From assembly GCA_013152825.1 (NCBI GenBank), contig JAADFP010000018.1, forward strand, positions 1 to 10,552: a DNA stretch of 10,552 nucleotides, written 5' to 3'. The translations under genes and the position numbers were made by a program. Position 1 is the first letter of the stretch; each line of letters opens with the position of its first letter. The notes under the pieces were generated by a model. The model searched no databases. It saw only the letters and a program-made list of their open reading frames with translations, and was not told the DNA's origin. This document shows positions 7,953 to 10,552 of the stretch, piece after piece. This DNA comes from Caldisericota bacterium. Its GTDB lineage: Bacteria; CAIJMQ01; JAADFP01.

Positions 7953-7959
7953 AGGAGGT
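7953..7959 (+). promoter_or_regulatory. Strong Shine-Dalgarno of the URO-D-like gene
   Basis: AGGAGGT lies 6 bases before ATG7966. It is the best match to the anti-Shine-Dalgarno in this window, where most other genes use overlaps or weak purine runs. It fixes the start of the downstream gene and suggests a high translation rate, independent of coupling to the beta subunit gene 35 bases upstream. Confidence 0.85.
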
Positions 7960-7965
7960 CAAAAC

Positions 7966-9222
7966 ATGAAAATCACGGATAAAGATAGGTCGGTTCTTCG
8001 AGCCCTGGCGGAAAAACAGGCAAAAATAGCTTCCCTGCCAATACATAAAGAAAAAGCTAAGGAATGGTCGCGTCTGAATGGACTGAAAAAGGGCAGACCC
8101 TTAGTCTGGATAAACGAACTTCCCTGGCACGAAATGGACGTAAATGGTGAATTAGAACTGCAGACTACAGATCCCTTCTGCCGCCAGGTAGAGCAAATTT
8201 TGCGCAGGACAATTTACCAGTGGGAGCATATGCCGGCGGATATGATTGTAGAGCCGAAGTTTTATTCACCCCTTGTTATCCATGATACCGGGTTTGGCAT
8301 TACTGATGATGTCGATATTGTCAGGAAAGACGAAAGAAATGTCATTGCCTCACGAGAATTCCATCCCCAGATAGATAGCGAAAAAGATCTGGAAAAGATA
8401 AAAATGCCTGTTATCACCCATGACCAGGAGGCGAGCGAACGAAACTATCAGACTCTGGTAGGTCTCTTTGGTGATATACTCACTATTGAAAAAGTGGGGA
8501 TTGTGCACTATTGGGTTGCCCCCTGGGATAGACTTGTCCACTGGTGGGGGGTGGAGAAAGCTTTAATGGACCTGGTGATGCGGCCAGAGCTTATACATCA
8601 GGCCATGGATAGGTTGACCAATGCTTACCTTGCCCGCTTGAAGCAATGGGAAGAATTGAATCTACTCTCTATCACTGAGGGGAATTACCGGGTGGGCTCG
8701 GGAGGATTGGGTTACACTGATGAACTACCTCAGCCCGATTTCAATCCTGAGAAAATTCGTGCAAAGGATCAGTGGGGATTTAGTACTGCGCAGATATTTT
8801 CCGAGGTATCACCGGAGATGCATGAGGAATTTGCTCTCCGCTACGAAATCCGCTGGCTTAAGCATTTTGGGCTGAATTACTATGGGTGTTGCGAGCCCCT
8901 CCACACCAAGATAGATATTTTGAGAAATGTTCCAAACCTGAGAAAAATCTCCATGAGTCCCTGGGCAGATGTAGAAAAAATGGTTGAGAAGACAAATAAT
9001 GGAGAATACGTGCTTTCCTATAAACCTAATCCTGCTCTTCTGGCAGCAGAGACCTGGAACCCCGAGCAAGCGAGAGATTTACTGCTTGAGGTAATAGAAA
9101 AAACAAAGGGCTGTGCAGTAGAGATTATCCTGAAAGACATAAGCACTGTACGCTACGAACCGCAGCGGATATGGGAATGGGAAAAGATTGCCATGGAGCT
9201 GGTGCTAAATTACTCCGCTTGA
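7966..9222 (+). CDS. URO-D superfamily protein, possible corrinoid-type methyltransferase of unknown substrate
   Basis: This 418 aa soluble protein resembles the uroporphyrinogen decarboxylase / MtaA-CmuA TIM-barrel superfamily. It looks most like a poorly described subgroup in which heme biosynthesis is unlikely. Visible subgroup features are a Trp- and His-rich middle (HYWVAPWDRLVHWW, 181-194), YYGCCEPLH at residues 305-313 with Cys308 and Cys309, NLRKISMSPWADVEKM (324-339) and a C-terminal DISTVRYEPQRIWEWEKIAME (391-411). The classical N-terminal URO-D arginine motif is not obvious. Cysteine and histidine ligands in this part of the barrel bind zinc in methylcobamide:CoM methyltransferases. 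Whether the Cys-Cys pair does so here is inference. The gene follows the acyl-CoA synthetase pair after 35 bases, with the strongest ribosome site in the window, and probably shares their transcript. No corrinoid protein or activase gene is in view. The superfamily is fairly sure; the function is unknown. Confidence 0.75.
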   Translation: MKITDKDRSVLRALAEKQAKIASLPIHKEKAKEWSRLNGLKKGRPLVWINELPWHEMDVNGELELQTTDPFCRQVEQILRRTIYQWEHMPADMIVEPKFYSPLVIHDTGFGITDDVDIVRKDERNVIASREFHPQIDSEKDLEKIKMPVITHDQEASERNYQTLVGLFGDILTIEKVGIVHYWVAPWDRLVHWWGVEKALMDLVMRPELIHQAMDRLTNAYLARLKQWEELNLLSITEGNYRVGSGGLGYTDELPQPDFNPEKIRAKDQWGFSTAQIFSEVSPEMHEEFALRYEIRWLKHFGLNYYGCCEPLHTKIDILRNVPNLRKISMSPWADVEKMVEKTNNGEYVLSYKPNPALLAAETWNPEQARDLLLEVIEKTKGCAVEIILKDISTVRYEPQRIWEWEKIAMELVLNYSA

Positions 9223-9248
9223 ATAATTCGGCAGGCTAAATTGCAAAT

Positions 9249-9959
9249 TCATCTCTTTAAAGCATTATAGTAACTCTCTCTTTTCCTTCCCCACAGGAAA
9301 AAAGGCAAAAGAGTTATCCCGGTTATAAAGCCTCCTATATGTGCCCACCAGGCAATGCCTCCTGCGGCTTTGTCTCCTGCCAGTAGCAGGGCGGTAGTGC
9401 CGGAGAAGAACTGCATGAGAAACCAGAATCCCAGGAAAAAGAAAGCAGGGATTTCCAGGAATGTCCAGAAAAAGAAAAAGGGTACAAGCGTGAGGATGCG
9501 GGAGAAGGGGAAAAGGATAAAGTATGCCCCAAGTACTCCTGCAATTGCTCCCGAGGCACCGATACTGGGCACGGTGGAATGCGCGTTCGTATAAATATGG
9601 AATAACCCGGCTCCAATCCCGCTCAGAAGATAAAAGAGCAGATAGCGAAAGTGCCCCATTCTATCTTCTACATTATCACCAAAAATCCAGAGATAGAGCA
9701 TGTTTCCTATCAGGTGAAACCATCCCCCGTGCAGAAACATAGAAGTGAAGACGGGCAAAAACCTGTTTAGTAGTTGGTCAGGATAATGAGTTTTGAGGTA
9801 AAAGTAGCGTGAGGGAATCGAGCCAAAATTATATATAAATTGTTTGAGATTGGTACCTTGGGAAAGTTCTACAAAGAAAACGAAAACATTCAAAGCAATC
9901 AGGAGAGTATTGACAATCGGGAATCTGCGTGAAGGCACAGTGTCTTTCAGCGGTATCAT
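9249..9959 (-). CDS. Rhomboid family intramembrane serine protease
   Basis: This is a polytopic inner-membrane protease of 236 aa that cuts transmembrane substrates within the bilayer. The catalytic pair is intact: Ser136 in GASGAIAG (134-141) and His207 in WAHIGGFITG (205-214). The conserved HGGWFHLIGNMLYLW (77-91) contains His82 and Asn86, the oxyanion-side residues, and is followed by FGDNVED. About six hydrophobic segments are visible, near residues 14-32, 67-92, 104-123, 136-160, 163-193 and 205-224. This fits the basic six-helix bacterial form without an added cytoplasmic domain. The tail GRKRESYYNALKR is positively charged and probably cytoplasmic. The gene points toward the URO-D-like gene, and the two stops are only 26 bases apart with no clear terminator hairpin between them. 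ATG9959 lacks a good ribosome site. Substrates are unknown. Confidence 0.95.
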   Translation of the reverse strand: MIPLKDTVPSRRFPIVNTLLIALNVFVFFVELSQGTNLKQFIYNFGSIPSRYFYLKTHYPDQLLNRFLPVFTSMFLHGGWFHLIGNMLYLWIFGDNVEDRMGHFRYLLFYLLSGIGAGLFHIYTNAHSTVPSIGASGAIAGVLGAYFILFPFSRILTLVPFFFFWTFLEIPAFFFLGFWFLMQFFSGTTALLLAGDKAAGGIAWWAHIGGFITGITLLPFFLWGRKRESYYNALKR

Positions 9960-9964
9960 AACCT

Positions 9965-9993
9965 ATTTTAGCCGAAAGAAGTCAAATCATCAA
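9965..9993 (-). promoter_or_regulatory. Candidate sigma70-type promoter of the rhomboid gene (leaderless)
   Basis: On the minus strand, TTGATG (9988-9993) and TAAAAT (9965-9970) are separated by exactly 17 bases. They match the -35 and -10 consensus at 4 and 5 of 6 positions. The -10 box ends 5 bases before ATG9959, so transcription would begin at or next to the start codon. That agrees with the missing Shine-Dalgarno. It is inferred from pattern only. Confidence 0.4.
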
Positions 9994-10013
9994 TCAAAAA
10001 TGTATTCTGGAAG

Positions 10014-10061
10014 AGTTGCGAGTTATGTAAGTTGTAAGTTGCCAGTTCTTAGTTATTAGTT
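10014..10061. repeat. Degenerate heptamer array, AGTT core
   Basis: AGTT starts at 10014, 10021, 10030, 10037, 10044, 10051 and 10058. The steps are 7, 9, 7, 7, 7 and 7 bases. The three bases between cores vary. One step is longer by 2, as expected for an old tandem array that has gathered an insertion. Confidence 0.75.
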
Positions 10062-10088
10062 CCACCTTATCAAAAAACCCTGAACACC

Positions 10089-10167
10089 AAATTCTAAACG
10101 CTAAATAAACCACAAATCACAACTACCAAAACCCAAACAAACTCCAATCTATAAAACTCAAAAATAA
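10089..10167. repeat. Degenerate A-rich heptamer array, left arm
   Basis: AA or AAA runs recur every 7 bases in three phase blocks: 10089, 10096, 10103; then 10107, 10114, 10121, 10128, 10135; then 10139, 10146, 10153, 10160. Bases between the runs are mostly C and T on the + strand. Each block change is a 4-base step. It is paired with the T-rich arm at 10200-10242 by an inverted repeat. Confidence 0.65.
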
Positions 10168-10227
10168 CCCCACATTTGGACAGAGCTTAGATATTGCGAT
10201 TTGGAACTTGTTTGTGATTTGTGGTTT
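10107..10227. repeat. Perfect 16-base inverted repeat (two arms, 89-base loop)
   Basis: AAACCACAAATCACAA at 10107-10122 is exactly reverse-complemented at 10212-10227. The arms lie inside the A-rich and T-rich heptamer arrays, so the two arrays are inverted copies of one repeat family. The loop is too long for a typical intrinsic terminator. It could be a decayed mobile repeat with inverted ends or simply two opposite insertions of the same array. Confidence 0.8.
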
Positions 10228-10242
10228 GGGATTTGGGATTTT
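10200..10242. repeat. Degenerate T/G-rich heptamer array, right arm
   Basis: TTT starts at 10211, 10218, 10225, 10232 and 10239, each step exactly 7. An earlier TTT at 10200 and a TT at 10208 look like a shifted part of the same array. Units read TTTGTGA, TTTGTGG, then two TTTGGGA. On the minus strand this is the same family as the A-rich left arm. Confidence 0.75.
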
Positions 10243-10293
10243 CTTGTAACTGCTTACCCGTCTGCTTCTCCATGTAACCTGGGGGCAGGGAGG

Positions 10294-10314
10294 CTGTTCA
10301 CTGCTTACTATCAT
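10294..10314. repeat. Short heptamer array related to the lpxB-end array
   Basis: CTGTTCA at 10294, CTGCTTA at 10301 and CTATCAT at 10308 are three units in phase. On the minus strand, 10294-10308 matches 1175-1189 at 13 of 15 bases, including the exact 10-mer CAGTGAACAG. This places one repeat family at two loci about 9 kb apart, in opposite orientation. Confidence 0.6.
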
Positions 10315-10330
10315 GCATCCTACCCCCTCG

Positions 10331-10393
10331 CTACTAACTACTCCTTTCCCAGTCTAATGTCTAAAGCCTATGGTCTATAGTCTAAAGTAGTCC
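10331..10393. repeat. Degenerate heptamer array, CTACTAA to GTCTAAA cores
   Basis: Units start every 7 bases from 10331: CTACTAA, CTACTCC at 10338, then GTCTAAT at 10352, GTCTAAA at 10359, GCCTATG at 10366, GTCTATA at 10373 and GTCTAAA at 10380. The phase holds across nine units while the core drifts. It ends about 20 bases beyond the stop of the partial minus-strand gene. Confidence 0.75.
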
Positions 10394-10415
10394 TCCCAGC
10401 CAGGCAAACAGGATA

Positions 10416-10552
10416 TTAATTTCTACTCCTGCTCATATTTGTACCATACGGCACGGATTCTCGAAGCGCCCTGAGAAGTGCCCTTCCCTCTGCCACTGAA
10501 GATGCATTTACCAAAACGATGATATTTCGTTTCTCAGGCCAATTGCCAGAAA
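10416..10552 (-). CDS. C-terminal end of an unidentified protein (cut by the window edge)
   Basis: A minus-strand frame runs open from the right edge to TAA at 10416-10418 and gives 44 residues. The part before the tail has the composition of a real protein: a beta-strand-like NIIVLVNASS, then a helical AEGRALLRALRES, then a polar tail NMSRSRN. The other two minus frames are closed within 45 bases. Too little is present to name a family. The + strand offers no better reading. It would be read in the same direction as the rhomboid gene, with the repeat-filled spacer between them. Confidence 0.45.
   Translation of the reverse strand, partial: SGNWPEKRNIIVLVNASSVAEGRALLRALRESVPYGTNMSRSRN

Larger units (their letters stand above)
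9960..10415. other. Gene-free spacer filled with degenerate 7-base repeats
   Basis: No convincing gene lies in these 456 bases. A 63-codon minus-strand reading frame at 10123-10314 is made of repeat sequence, with a Lys-, Pro- and Asn-rich product. Apart from the rhomboid promoter candidate, most of the spacer from 10014 to 10393 shows a 7-base rhythm with at least four different cores. Base composition is strongly skewed: A/C-rich on the + strand at about 10070-10170, then T/G-rich at 10196-10245. It separates two minus-strand genes. Confidence 0.8.

Noticed and set aside
9223..9248. Shared bidirectional terminator between the convergent genes
   Set aside because: The 26 bases contain no stable GC stem followed by a T run on either strand.
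9355..9594. Plus-strand frame of 79 codons
   Set aside because: It is antisense to the rhomboid gene, whose catalytic motifs are intact. Its product is basic and featureless.
10123..10314. Minus-strand reading frame of 63 codons in the spacer
   Set aside because: It lies wholly in the heptamer repeats. Its product is low-complexity, no ribosome site is clear, and the period of 7 leaves stray open frames by chance.
10014..10393. CRISPR array
   Set aside because: The repeats are 7 bases with drifting cores and no spacers of even length. There is no 23-50 base direct repeat and no cas gene.

Overview
The window looks like a piece of chromosome from an uncultivated diderm (Gram-negative-type) bacterium of moderate to low GC. 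A lipid A gene (lpxB) beside a DUF374-type acyltransferase implies an outer membrane with lipid A. The gatCAB cluster implies indirect synthesis of Gln-tRNA or Asn-tRNA. A split two-subunit ADP-forming acyl-CoA synthetase suggests a fermentative or acetogenic energy metabolism. Arginine is often coded by AGA/AGG. I cannot fix the phylum from the sequence alone. The gene mix and the repeat-filled spacers would fit a candidate phylum such as Omnitrophota or Aerophobota, but that is a guess.

Layout. From 38 to 9222 all genes lie on the + strand: lpxB, a lysophospholipid acyltransferase-like gene, gatC, gatA, gatB, rdgB, then the alpha and beta subunits of an ADP-forming acyl-CoA synthetase, and last a URO-D superfamily protein. 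From gatC to the beta subunit, each gene overlaps the next by 4 to 11 bases, so these six genes are very probably one transcript with coupled translation. The URO-D-like gene follows after 35 bases with the strongest Shine-Dalgarno in the window. The + strand block ends 26 bases from a convergent rhomboid protease gene (9249-9959, minus). The C-terminus of another minus-strand gene enters from the right edge (10416-10552).

Working together. lpxB and the acyltransferase belong to lipid A or phospholipid assembly. GatCAB is tRNA-dependent amidation, and RdgB removes non-canonical purine triphosphates. The alpha/beta pair should convert acyl-CoA + ADP + Pi to acid + ATP + CoA, and the URO-D-like protein may be a methyltransferase of unknown substrate. 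The operon therefore joins housekeeping and energy genes of unrelated function.

The most unusual content is non-coding. The 456-base spacer 9960-10415 is largely built from degenerate repeats that all have a period of exactly 7 bases but use different cores (AGTT, A-rich, T-rich, CTxxTxA, GTCTAAA). It also carries a perfect 16-base inverted repeat. A second heptamer array with an AACAGTG-like core sits at the end of lpxB (1164-1205). It supplies the lpxB stop codon and shares CAGTGAACAG, inverted, with the distant spacer. The rhomboid gene has a plausible promoter whose -10 box lies only 5 bases before the ATG, which suggests a leaderless mRNA.
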